Assembly (NCBI GenBank): GCA_965200355.1
Contig: OZ241351.1
Coordinates: 3,038,001 to 3,102,000 of the forward strand
Length of the DNA stretch: 64,000 bases
Direction of reading: 5' to 3'
From: Bin18 sp965200355
Lineage (GTDB): Bacteria; Desulfobacterota; Binatia; Bin18
Positions 25,582 through 33,653 of the stretch are shown here, one piece after another. The number at the start of each line of letters is the position of its first letter. Position 1 is the stretch's first letter. The position numbers and the translations under genes were made by a program. Under the pieces are notes generated by a model. That model ran no database searches. It had not been told where the DNA came from and was given only the letters and a program-made list of their open reading frames with translations.

Positions 25582-26310
25582 CTAAGGAAAGAAGCGCAGT
25601 CTTCTTCCCACGAGGAGCGCCCCGACGAGACCGCAGAGGGCGACCGCTCCGTGCGTCCATCCGTTCCAGGCGAGTGCATACGGGTCCTGTAGACGCGGTC
25701 CAGTCACGCCGGGAATGCTGGAGAGGTCCCCATCTCCAGAGCCAACTTTCAGTTGCGCCTTCATACCCTTTTCCATGTGCTGAGGAACATCGCAGTGGAC
25801 CAAATAGGTTTTGTTTCCAGGCGGGAGAATAAAAGTGCTTGTCCGCTGCCCGTTGCCCGCTACTTCAAGCGTGAACATGCCCAGAGGATACACATAACGC
25901 GGAAGACCGTGCAGCATCCACTGGTGACGCACGGTGTCCTTATTGATGAGCGTCACCGTGAGTTTCGTACACGGTTCAAAACGCCATTCGTTTCGATCAT
26001 ACGCAAACATCGTCCCTGGTTGAGCAAATTCTTTTCCGGCACGAACGGTGATCTCGTGTTCGCCGGAGAGACGGGGACAGCCCCGGGGGAGCTGGTCTGT
26101 GTTTTCATTCATCACCATGCCCGTGGGGTCGAGCTGCATACCATGATGGGCATGGTGCTGGTGCGCCTGGTGCTGTTGAGTCGAGCCAAGCGCACCAAGA
26201 AGCAGGACAGACAAGGTGCAGACCATCACGATAGGGACCGTTCTCCAGAGCTGGCCTCTCCCGGACACGCCTGGCCTCTCCCGACTCTTTTTGTGTAGAA
26301 AAATCCACAT
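25582..26310 (-). CDS. Membrane-anchored cupredoxin-domain protein
   Basis: The 242-residue product has a basic N-terminus, a hydrophobic segment (VPIVMVCTLSVLLLGALG), and a His-rich stretch (QHQAHQHHAHHG) directly after it. Next comes a cupredoxin beta-sandwich with RHQWMLHGLPRYVYPLG and the type 1 copper loop VHCDVPQHMEKGM (Cys, His, Met ligands). A C-terminal helix (AVALCGLVGALLVGRRLRFF) anchors it. It follows the multicopper oxidase by 12 bases and precedes the PQQ dehydrogenase. It likely shuttles electrons or delivers copper in the periplasm; which of these is inference. I know no named family that fits exactly. Confidence 0.75.
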   Translation of the reverse strand: MWIFLHKKSRERPGVSGRGQLWRTVPIVMVCTLSVLLLGALGSTQQHQAHQHHAHHGMQLDPTGMVMNENTDQLPRGCPRLSGEHEITVRAGKEFAQPGTMFAYDRNEWRFEPCTKLTVTLINKDTVRHQWMLHGLPRYVYPLGMFTLEVAGNGQRTSTFILPPGNKTYLVHCDVPQHMEKGMKAQLKVGSGDGDLSSIPGVTGPRLQDPYALAWNGWTHGAVALCGLVGALLVGRRLRFFP

Positions 26311-26322
26311 GGAAGGCCCCTC

Positions 26323-28008
26323 TTAGCGGGGTCGAGTCAGAGCGTAGGCCGCACTGATGAGGAGACCGATACCGATTCCAAGGATAAGGGCATAACTCAA
26401 AGGCAGAGAGCGAGCACTGGCCTCTCCAAACAGACCAGAGTCCTCTAGCTCAGCCCAGATAGGAAGCTTTTTCTGGTAATATGCCTGAGTAAAAAACGGA
26501 GCCCAGTCCATGCCCTGCGTTTTCGGCTGGCCCGAGGCGTCCAAATACTCCTGGTAAACAATAGCGCTGATATTTCCACCAGGGTTGATCCCATCAGTGG
26601 TGATCGCTTTTTCCTTATGGTCGTGGAGCAGCCAGACGCCCGGTCCATAATTATGCAGGCCGTCGTTAGTGGTGTTGAGCAGGAGGTCCACCCGTTGGGC
26701 CGGGCTAATCCAAACCACATCACGGGTAATTTGTGCAGCCGGATTATGTTCAACGCCGTCATAATGGGTGATTCTCACCTTATGCCCATGCGTATGCAGA
26801 GAGATTCCTTCTGCCCCGCCGTTGAGCACGCGCAGTTTCACGTGCTCGTTCGGGGCAACAACCACAAGCGACTCGCGGGTCGTGTAGGGAAAAGAGCGGC
26901 CGTTGAGTAAGAAATAGTCCGGGTCTTGATCCGTAATATCATAGCGGCGATTGGTCGCTGCGGCGATTAGGCGCGGATCCCTTGCGGTCTGGATAATGTT
27001 ATTCAACGCTGGGTCAATGTCCTGGTAGTGCAGATCGAATTCTCGGTCATAGGACGCTTGGACTGCGGCGGAGACAGCACGTACCCGGCCAGCCCCGATA
27101 TTGAGCGTTTGGAGCCAGTTATTCGGCCGGTTGTCTTCAACCACGAACATCCCCTGGAGTCCCATCAGAATATGGACATGCGGTTGGACGTGGCAGTGAT
27201 AAAACATCGTGCCGGTTTGACGTGGGGTCATTTCATAGGTGCGACTCGTCCCTGGTGTGACGGGCATTTCGCTCGCAATCGGAACCCCGTCGTTTCCCTC
27301 GCCGGTGGCATCGACAAAGGGATGGTCCACTCCGTGAAAGTGGATCGTATGCGGCAGATAGTGCGTATTCTCCAGGGTCACCCGGAGCGTATCGCCCTGC
27401 TCGACACGAATCACCGGAGACGGAGCCCGCAAGGTCAGGTGCGCCCATTCGCTCTCGAAATTTTCAGTTGCCATACCACGTGATTTTGGCGCGAAAACCC
27501 AGAGCCCGGGCTGGACGCCAGGCGCAATAGCATAGGCGGGGAACGGTTCAGGATCGTCCGGCGAGTGTCCGTTCAGTTCTACGATTTCAAGCCGAATGTG
27601 GATCTCGTCAGGGTCGCCATCCCCATCTCTGTCGTTCTCTTTCACCACCGTAGTGGGCGTGAGCCGGGTCTCCATGAGGGTGTGCAGAGCGATATTATTC
27701 GTTCCTTTGACAAAGGCTGCAATTTCCGCTGGGTTGTCTGGGTCACACACGGGTGACGATGCTATGGCCACGCCTTCAATGGTCTGAGGTTTCCGCCAGT
27801 CTGCATGTCTGTCCAGACAGAAGGGCTCGACACTGACAGGGTTGAGGGGCCGGTTGGGGGGTGGCTCTTGGTAGGACTCTTCACCGAGATATTGATACGC
27901 AAAGTCTTGTATTGAGCGTGGGAGCCAGGTCCGCGGAACGAGAAAAAGCGCGCAGATAAGAAGCCCACTACAAAAAATGAGGAAAAAAAGCAGACTACGG
28001 AGTCGCAT
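26323..28008 (-). CDS. Membrane-anchored multicopper oxidase with type 1 site in the N-terminal half
   Basis: The 561-residue protein has helices at both ends (LLFFLIFCSGLLICALFLV and LSYALILGIGIGLLISAAYAL), placing the enzyme in the periplasm. Copper motifs run in the order HTIHFHG near residue 218, YHCHVQPHVHILMG near 270, LHTHGHKV near 404 and LLHDHKEK near 461. The Cys-containing type 1 loop is thus in the first cupredoxin domain and the last motif is HDH without Cys, the reverse of laccases and more like type C two-domain oxidases. It sits between exported protein A and the cupredoxin in the monooxygenase operon. It could oxidise Cu(I) or act as a terminal oxidase; the substrate is not known. 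Confidence 0.82.
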   Translation of the reverse strand: MRLRSLLFFLIFCSGLLICALFLVPRTWLPRSIQDFAYQYLGEESYQEPPPNRPLNPVSVEPFCLDRHADWRKPQTIEGVAIASSPVCDPDNPAEIAAFVKGTNNIALHTLMETRLTPTTVVKENDRDGDGDPDEIHIRLEIVELNGHSPDDPEPFPAYAIAPGVQPGLWVFAPKSRGMATENFESEWAHLTLRAPSPVIRVEQGDTLRVTLENTHYLPHTIHFHGVDHPFVDATGEGNDGVPIASEMPVTPGTSRTYEMTPRQTGTMFYHCHVQPHVHILMGLQGMFVVEDNRPNNWLQTLNIGAGRVRAVSAAVQASYDREFDLHYQDIDPALNNIIQTARDPRLIAAATNRRYDITDQDPDYFLLNGRSFPYTTRESLVVVAPNEHVKLRVLNGGAEGISLHTHGHKVRITHYDGVEHNPAAQITRDVVWISPAQRVDLLLNTTNDGLHNYGPGVWLLHDHKEKAITTDGINPGGNISAIVYQEYLDASGQPKTQGMDWAPFFTQAYYQKKLPIWAELEDSGLFGEASARSLPLSYALILGIGIGLLISAAYALTRPR

Positions 28009-28072
28009 CGTTCAACATGTCCTGCGAATAAGACGTTCGGAAAAGGGGGCTGGGAGAATGTGAGGGGCGGGC

Positions 28073-28603
28073 TTATTTCTCCGAAAACAGCAGCCAGCCG
28101 AGTTTACCACCCACAACGTAATAGCCAATGCCACAGCCAATCAGCAGACCCGCGATCAAGACCAGCATGGTATTTGAGAGTGAGGCGACTCGAATGGGAA
28201 ATCGCACTGACCCATCAATCCCGTCAAGTGTCATCAAAGCCGTATACTGTCCAGGCGTATCAAAATTCACCTCAGTGTTCACCACACCGCTGGGGTATAT
28301 CCGCGCCGGGATATCAAGCAACAGGCGTGGTTCAGCCGTCGTGGTTTCCTCAATCACACGAACCGCAGCCGATTTCTTGCGCAATGCCGGGTCAATCAGA
28401 TCAAAAACGAGAATCGCACTCCCAGTCCGAGGAACGCTTCGACAGAATTCCTCGGCTGCGTATTCCTGCGGCTGGTAGGCAGAAAAGTGGACCAGATAGA
28501 CGCCGGCCCGCTCTATGCAGGGGTCCATATCCATAGCGAGCCCCCCGTGTCCCCACGCCCCTATTGGGACGAGGAGCAAGGCAACAAGGGGAAGGAATTT
28601 CAC
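28073..28603 (-). CDS. Exported protein A of the copper monooxygenase operon (paralog of 32034-32606)
   Basis: I do not recognise a named family. The 176-residue product starts at GTG 28603 with a signal peptide cut before His19 (IGAWG/HGG), then Cys29, His39 and Cys54 in the pattern C-x9-H-x14-C, a beta-rich periplasmic domain, and a C-terminal helix (LVLIAGLLIGCGIGYYVVGG). Protein B upstream of pmoC has the same C-x9-H-x14-C spacing and shared phrases (DPC, AYQPQ versus FYQTQ, VPRTG versus IPRVG). It follows pmoB by 53 bases and precedes the multicopper oxidase. A role in copper delivery or stabilising the monooxygenase, comparable to PmoD, is inference. Confidence 0.7.
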   Translation of the reverse strand: MKFLPLVALLLVPIGAWGHGGLAMDMDPCIERAGVYLVHFSAYQPQEYAAEEFCRSVPRTGSAILVFDLIDPALRKKSAAVRVIEETTTAEPRLLLDIPARIYPSGVVNTEVNFDTPGQYTALMTLDGIDGSVRFPIRVASLSNTMLVLIAGLLIGCGIGYYVVGGKLGWLLFSEK

Positions 28604-28656
28604 AATACAGTCCAGTTGCGCCCCAAGGCGGGAGGGATGCTCCCCACTCTGGGAGC

Positions 28657-29916
28657 TTATGGTAGATAGGTCGAACGAAACTGAGTTGGGACAACATTCG
28701 AACGGACCGTCACGAACTCATGAGCGTCGTTGCTATTCTCAAAGCGCAAGACTCCGCCAATAAATTGCTGCGGGGCTTGCGTCGGGATGAGACGTTCCGT
28801 ACCGAAAATTGGACTTGAAACAGTCAGGGTCAGCTCTTTTGTTTCGCCCGGAGCAATGGGGCCGTCCGGCTGTACTGCGAGGCGACCAACAAAATCGCTT
28901 GGGCCGGCCTGGGCTTGCTCGGCTTCCGGTCCATTCACAAAATTCGCCATTGCAATAGTCAATTGCTTGAGTTCGATGGCGCTCTCAGTGATATTCGTCG
29001 CCTGCACCTTCATTTCAAGCGTTTCACTCGCTTCGTCATATGTCGCCCCGCTGGCCTGGGCCTCGGCCATCTTCTCACCGGAAGAAATGAATTCCGGTGT
29101 AAACCAGTCCGTTTGCTGCGGCCACCGGACCGGTGCATTTGACGTGGCATACGTCCAACCAACGATCAACATCACGAGAGTCACGCCCACGATGACATTC
29201 ATCCACATATGGTCACGAGGCGTAATGAGGCCAATATCTGGAGCATCGTCGTTTACTGGGAGCTGGACGGTGACGGCAAGATTTGTCACCGTTCTTTTAT
29301 TCGTCGTCCAGTACAGTATCCAGGCCACTCCCAAGACAAATCCGGCGAACGACCACCACCAGACGAATGCACCGCCATACGTACTGAGTTCAATCGTCTC
29401 ACCAGACATCAGGGTGAGCGGAAATGAGAAGGGTTCATCACTCGGTTTGACGTTCACCCATTCGCCTGGTCCAATCAGCGTACCAGTCCCATATACGGCG
29501 ATACCGGGATGCACATGCCAGTTTCCAGGCTCTTTGCCAACAAGCTCCATTTCAAACTCGTAAATGCCTCCCTTTTGGGCAAAAAACGAGCCGATAGCCG
29601 CCGTTCCGTTGACAAAACGCTCCTTGAGTACAAAGACTGGTCCAGGGACGACGGGCATGATGGAAGCGATTTCCGGCGTCTCTAGCGTATGCGGCCACGT
29701 TTCCAGAATTTTGACCGACCCCGTCACCTTGACCGGCTCGCCAACCTCAATTTCAGTCGGTGAAATGCGAACATTGAAGAAAGCCGTGGTCATGTTTTTC
29801 AAAAACGGCTCGTCGGCAGCCTCACCGTGAGCAAAGACGTTCGGAGTATGAGTAACGACAACGGCCACTATGGCACACAGTGCGCCAACACCGCCAAGCA
29901 TGAATCGCTTACCCAT
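28657..29916 (-). CDS. pmoB: Copper membrane monooxygenase subunit B (PmoB/AmoB family)
   Basis: The 419-residue subunit has a signal peptide ending NVFA before His30, a first periplasmic cupredoxin domain, two membrane helices (AFVWWWSFAGFVLGVAWILYW and NVIVGVTLVMLIVGWTYA), and a second periplasmic domain. The CuB ligands are all present: the mature N-terminal His30, His134 and His136 (GNWHVHPG). These match His33, His137 and His139 of Methylococcus PmoB with a constant offset of three. ATG 29916 overlaps the stop of the small upstream gene (ATGGGTAA), so the two are translationally coupled. The family includes methane, ammonia, butane and other hydrocarbon monooxygenases; the substrate is not decided by sequence inspection. 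Confidence 0.93.
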   Translation of the reverse strand: MGKRFMLGGVGALCAIVAVVVTHTPNVFAHGEAADEPFLKNMTTAFFNVRISPTEIEVGEPVKVTGSVKILETWPHTLETPEIASIMPVVPGPVFVLKERFVNGTAAIGSFFAQKGGIYEFEMELVGKEPGNWHVHPGIAVYGTGTLIGPGEWVNVKPSDEPFSFPLTLMSGETIELSTYGGAFVWWWSFAGFVLGVAWILYWTTNKRTVTNLAVTVQLPVNDDAPDIGLITPRDHMWMNVIVGVTLVMLIVGWTYATSNAPVRWPQQTDWFTPEFISSGEKMAEAQASGATYDEASETLEMKVQATNITESAIELKQLTIAMANFVNGPEAEQAQAGPSDFVGRLAVQPDGPIAPGETKELTLTVSSPIFGTERLIPTQAPQQFIGGVLRFENSNDAHEFVTVRSNVVPTQFRSTYLP

Positions 29917-30250
29917 CGGCTGCCTTCCTGGTTTCAGGCTGCTCGTCTGAGAGCTGGGGCTTGGTTTCTATGACACGCAATCGGGGCTTGCGCTTGATGC
30001 GAATGACCGGACCCGTTTCCGGCAACCTGCGTCCGTCCGTCTCCGCACTCTTGGATGCTGGCCACAAAAACACCAGCCAATAACACACAAAGGCTAAGAG
30101 GCCAGCGGTAATGACGGGCGGGCCTATTTCAGCGATATTCATACCGTGCGCATACACGGGAGCAGGAAATAGAGTCAGGCCGGCAAGAAGAGCCATGAGC
30201 ACAGAGCAGACTCTTCCGTATCGGGCGGGCTGCCGGGGTTCGAAAGACAT
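29909..30250 (-). CDS. Small exported single-helix protein between pmoA and pmoB
   Basis: I do not recognise a family. With ATG 30250 (preceded by GAGGTGCGG; ATG 30262 is possible) the product is 113 residues: a signal peptide cut after PAPVYA, mature start HGMNIAEIGPP with His35 first, one membrane helix (VITAGLLAFVCYWLVFLWP) and a basic, Pro-rich cytosolic tail. It sits between pmoA and pmoB and its stop overlaps the pmoB start. That points to a subunit or assembly factor of the monooxygenase; canonical pmoCAB operons have no gene here. The exposed N-terminal His could bind copper. Confidence 0.65.
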   Translation of the reverse strand: MSFEPRQPARYGRVCSVLMALLAGLTLFPAPVYAHGMNIAEIGPPVITAGLLAFVCYWLVFLWPASKSAETDGRRLPETGPVIRIKRKPRLRVIETKPQLSDEQPETRKAADG

Positions 30251-30269
30251 ACCGCACCTCATATTTATC

Positions 30270-31073
30270 TCACACGGTTTTCAGATAACGCCGAATCGGC
30301 CACACTGCCAGATACCGGCCAATAAACTGACCAATCCAGTAGCCAGCAAAAGCTGCCGTTCCAGCAAAGGCCAGCGAAACGTATTGCGTCTCACCCAGGA
30401 AGCTCCGCAACGCACCGCGCTCAATCAGCCGGAGGTATTCCGGCGTTTGAGAGCGGATGTAGGCAATGCCCTGGACGTCGGCGACCGTCACCACGTGGTC
30501 CATAAAATAGGCCGGCTGGAGAAAGGCAGCTAAGGGGACGTAATTATACGCCCACACCGCGATTGCCCACACGTGAGCGCCAATCAGCGAGGTGAGGATA
30601 AAACTCTTGGTTTTCATTAAGGTCCAGTCCATTAATATCCCGGCGCAGACGACGGAGGCGGGCCAGACGAAGTTCATAGGATAGGTCGCCGCAAGGTCCC
30701 ACTGGAAATACCGCCCAACCCAGGCCGCAAAAAACAAGCAACAAGCGGTATAGGTCGCACCAGTCGGAAAACGCCACGCCGTCCACTGAATGTATTGCAG
30801 CGTCGAGGGAATAATGATCGTGGCAAAGGCGGTCACCACCGGCCACCACTGCGGGTCTTTCCAATCTGTCCAGAAATCCCAGTCACCGGCAAATAACTGC
30901 TTGGTGATATCGGCGGCACCTGCTACCACGAAAACTGCCGTGGTCCAAAAGACGAGGTCCCACTTCCAATCAATCCATTTATACTTCTTGTTGAGCAGTG
31001 CCTTGAGTTCAAGCCGCCGTTGCCGTTCCGCCGCGTCTGCGATGTCGGTTACGGTTGTGGTTTCCGTCGCCAT
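30270..31073 (-). CDS. pmoA: Copper membrane monooxygenase subunit A (PmoA/AmoA family)
   Basis: The 267-residue subunit is integral, with about six to seven helices. It shows the family hallmark GDWDFWTDWKDPQWWPV near residue 63 (the classic pmoA/amoA primer site) and TPEYLRLIERGALRSFLG near 214. I start at ATG 31073, behind AGAGGAAG, rather than GTG 31079. It lies 63 bases after pmoC and 19 before the small exported gene. The sequence looks divergent from canonical methane and ammonia oxidisers, which suggests an alternative-substrate lineage such as those reported for short alkanes; a tree is needed to place it. Confidence 0.92.
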   Translation of the reverse strand: MATETTTVTDIADAAERQRRLELKALLNKKYKWIDWKWDLVFWTTAVFVVAGAADITKQLFAGDWDFWTDWKDPQWWPVVTAFATIIIPSTLQYIQWTAWRFPTGATYTACCLFFAAWVGRYFQWDLAATYPMNFVWPASVVCAGILMDWTLMKTKSFILTSLIGAHVWAIAVWAYNYVPLAAFLQPAYFMDHVVTVADVQGIAYIRSQTPEYLRLIERGALRSFLGETQYVSLAFAGTAAFAGYWIGQFIGRYLAVWPIRRYLKTV

Positions 31074-31136
31074 GCGCACTTCCTCTCTGCACGAGGATTT
31101 TCGATCCGTTTATCGAATCAGCCCACACCACCGTTG

Positions 31137-31985
31137 TTAGTCGGCGGCGAGCGGCGACTCAAGCGAGGCTTCCGGGTTCGTCTCTTCTTCGATCTTTTCT
31201 ATCTCGAACATACGCACCAGCGTCTCGCCCCATACCGCGAACATACCGGCCGCCAGCCAGCCGTAAATCACAAACGGCCAGTGAAACGGAACAGAGAAGA
31301 TTTCTTCAGAGATCCACAAGCTATGGCCCCACTCATTGGCAGCAACGGCCATACATTCGAGTACACAGGCACTGATCAGCAGAAAGAACGACCAAGGAAA
31401 TCCTTTGTCTTTTCCGTACAGCGCGGGGATATGGAACCGCCCGTAGATATAGGTTCCGACGGCCAGCACAACGGAGAGGGGGAAGAAAAAATAAAACATC
31501 GGGATGTGGGTCGGAGTGAAGGCTGTGTCACGAACCATGGTTTGGTGCCACGACCCATCCCAGTTCGGCCAGAAGCTGGCCATCAGATAGATAGCCAGAC
31601 TCGTCGCGCCAATGAGGCTCCACAAAATCGCAATCCGGCGCGTCTCTTCGGCGGGTGAGCATTTTTGTCCTTCAACGGCCCGACCATTCCGGATGAGCCA
31701 GCCCAACCACACTCCGCTGAATATGCCTAAGACAATCAATTCACCCCAGAACAGCGTCCAGTAATACATCGCGAACTCAGCGCTTGCTGAGTTCAGTCCG
31801 GCGGTGAACATAAAGGCGTAGTTCCAGTACCAGAAAAAGACATTGGCAAGCATAATAAGCCCGCATCCCCAGAAGAGGGGATGCCAGCCGACTGACCAAT
31901 CAGTCGGGTTGGCAGAGCTGCCAGTTGTCATGGAACCATCACCAACACCTTTCGGTGCATTTTGTACTGCTTGTGCCTGGGCCAT
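31137..31985 (-). CDS. pmoC: Copper membrane monooxygenase subunit C (PmoC/AmoC family)
   Basis: The 282-residue integral subunit has about six helices and the conserved segment WHQTMVRDTAFTPTHIPMFY near residue 150, where the family places the metal-binding Asp and His residues of the likely active site. The soluble N-terminus is Gly/Ser-rich and the C-terminus acidic (EIEKIEEETNPEASLE). ATG 31985 follows GGAGGGAT. It is first of C-A-B on the minus strand, 48 bases after exported protein B. Only one pmoC copy is present here. Confidence 0.93.
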   Translation of the reverse strand: MAQAQAVQNAPKGVGDGSMTTGSSANPTDWSVGWHPLFWGCGLIMLANVFFWYWNYAFMFTAGLNSASAEFAMYYWTLFWGELIVLGIFSGVWLGWLIRNGRAVEGQKCSPAEETRRIAILWSLIGATSLAIYLMASFWPNWDGSWHQTMVRDTAFTPTHIPMFYFFFPLSVVLAVGTYIYGRFHIPALYGKDKGFPWSFFLLISACVLECMAVAANEWGHSLWISEEIFSVPFHWPFVIYGWLAAGMFAVWGETLVRMFEIEKIEEETNPEASLESPLAAD

Positions 31986-32033
31986 ACCTATCCCTCCTCG
32001 GTAGTAATTGGTGTGACTATATACTTTCTCTCT

Positions 32034-32606
32034 TTATTCCACCAGCGCTTCTCTACGTTGAGCAGCGATCTTATACCGAATCACCGAGACTGCAAGAACG
32101 ATAACCACTCCCAGGACAATCAGCGCTGGCCCGACCAGAGCCTTATACCATGCCGCAACCTGAAAGGGAAATGAAAATTTGCGCGGTTCGGGTTCATCGG
32201 CAAGCCCAAGCATGACCCGCACTTCGTAGCGTAGTCCCGCTTGCACCACGACTTCGGCGTTGGCCACGCCACGTTCGTGTACTTGTAGAGGCAGGGACAG
32301 AATCGTATTCGACTGCCCGGACTCACTTGAAGCAATGAGTTCAACGCCGATTGGCCTGTCCCAGAGGTCGGGAGTCACGTCCACGACCAGGAAGGCATTC
32401 CCCACACGCGGAATTTCTTCACAGTACTCTGTGACCGGATCAAATTGAGTCTGATAGAAGGTAATATGCAAAAGTGACACTCCGACCTCTCGGCGGCATG
32501 GGTCTCCGGGCCCTCTGTCCCGATGCGCCCAGGACGACACAGGAACTATCAGGCAAAGCGCCGCTACAACAGCGAGAAGAGAAGAGATTCGGCGGGTGCG
32601 TCTCAT
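32034..32606 (-). CDS. Exported protein B of the copper monooxygenase operon (paralog of 28073-28603)
   Basis: The 190-residue product has a signal peptide cut before His28 (VSSWA/HRD), Cys37, His47 and Cys62 with the same C-x9-H-x14-C spacing as protein A, shared phrases (GDPC, EIPRVGNAFLVVDV), a beta-rich periplasmic domain and a C-terminal helix (LVGPALIVLGVVIVLAVSVI). It is the first clear gene of the oxidation operon, 48 bases before pmoC, so the two paralogs bracket the monooxygenase genes. I do not know a named family. The paired Cys and His suggest copper or disulfide chemistry; a chaperone role is inference. Confidence 0.7.
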   Translation of the reverse strand: MRRTRRISSLLAVVAALCLIVPVSSWAHRDRGPGDPCRREVGVSLLHITFYQTQFDPVTEYCEEIPRVGNAFLVVDVTPDLWDRPIGVELIASSESGQSNTILSLPLQVHERGVANAEVVVQAGLRYEVRVMLGLADEPEPRKFSFPFQVAAWYKALVGPALIVLGVVIVLAVSVIRYKIAAQRREALVE

Positions 32607-32663
32607 CAGTCAATCGGTCTTGAGATAGCAGGATGAGGAAGTGGGGACAACTGCTCAGCAGGG

Positions 32664-32682
32664 GCCCTGCTTAGTGCAGGGC
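32664..32682 (-). terminator. GC-rich hairpin at the end of the esterase gene
   Basis: GCCCTGC (32664-32670) pairs with GCAGGGC (32676-32682) around a 5-base loop containing the esterase stop codon. It lies between the esterase and the monooxygenase operon on the same strand. No T-run follows, so it may only attenuate read-through into the operon. Confidence 0.35.
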
Positions 32683-33569
32683 ACTATCAATATCGATAAA
32701 GAAGGACAGGAGAGACGTATTCAGCGTGGGCCACTGCCGATGGGCACCAGTTCCTTCGCAGTATATGGTCTTGCTGTTTGCCTCACATCCCAAATAGGCC
32801 AGACAGCCATTTTCGTCCTTCTCAACCGCACGGGATCGACACTGATTACACTCAGCCAGCCAGGCAGCCGTCTCAGCCCCGTAGCCGGGAAAAAGATGAT
32901 CGTTGGCACTGTGCATAATCAGAGCAGACAATGTTTCGGGACACGAGAAGGTTTCGAGGTCAATCCGCCGGAACCCGGCAGCACTCGGCGCCACCGCTGT
33001 TGGGATATGGCGAGTCTCGTCCAAAAGGGCCAGCGCGAGGGCAACGGTTCCGCCGTCAGAATGGCCGGTCAGATAAACCCGCTGCTCATCAACGCACCAT
33101 TTTTTGGCAATAAGCCGCGGGACCGTACCTCAGGAATGACTGCAAGCGAGAGGCGGCGTGAGTCAGCATAGGCAACAATGAAGCCGGCCGCCGTGGCCTC
33201 AAAAGTCAGGTCTGTCAGGCGCTCAGAGCGAAAACGACTTGAGCCGGCCGGGGCGTAGACCATGAGGAGCGGGTGAAGCGTGCCTGGGTTGTAGTTGGCG
33301 GGCGTCCGTACCATATATTTAATCCCGTGTTTGGTCTGCTCGTTCTCGCTCACCCCGCCCGGACCCCTCCGCTCTCCGAGCGGACACGGCCCTGGGCTGA
33401 GGGCACTGCTATACGCATATCGGCCTAACGGCGGTGGTTCACTTGGTCGCTCGGAGCAGCCTACGGCCCAGAGGGCCAGGACAACACCACCAAGCACATA
33501 CCCCTGGAACCGACCCAGGGAGGCGGCATTTCCTGCCGAACCGGAACAGCGCTCCGCTTGTCTCACCAT
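32671..33569 (-). pseudogene. LpqC/PHB-depolymerase-like esterase lipoprotein, apparently frameshifted
   Basis: The N-terminal part (33569 down to about 33130) has a lipobox (LALWAVGC), then IKYMVRTPANYNPGTLHPLLMVY and FIVAYADSRRLSLAVIPE, typical of feruloyl esterase/poly(3-hydroxybutyrate) depolymerase relatives. That frame then stops. The adjacent frame continues as RLIAKKWCVDEQRVYLTGHSDGGT, with the nucleophile Ser in GHSDGG, and PETLSALIMHSANDHLFP with the acid and base region, ending at 32671. One missing base near 33128 (GG in the coding strand) would restore one protein of about 300 residues. I infer a sequence error rather than true decay, because both halves keep conserved motifs. 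Confidence 0.65.
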
Positions 33570-33653
33570 CTCTCTCCTGCTTGCCGCGTCAACCCGTCTC
33601 AGTTTATACTGTTTGCTTTGTCTGAGGGAACAGCAATCGGTAAGGAGGGACGT

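Noticed and set aside
28657..31985. Calling the CuMMO an ammonia monooxygenase (amoCAB)
   Set aside because: No hydroxylamine oxidoreductase or cytochrome genes follow, and a PQQ alcohol dehydrogenase does. The family name is kept as pmo without claiming methane.
33060..33075. TGA ending the first frame of the esterase, considered as recoding
   Set aside because: The correct downstream frame is already entered before this TGA, so the stop is only an out-of-frame consequence of the indel near 33128.
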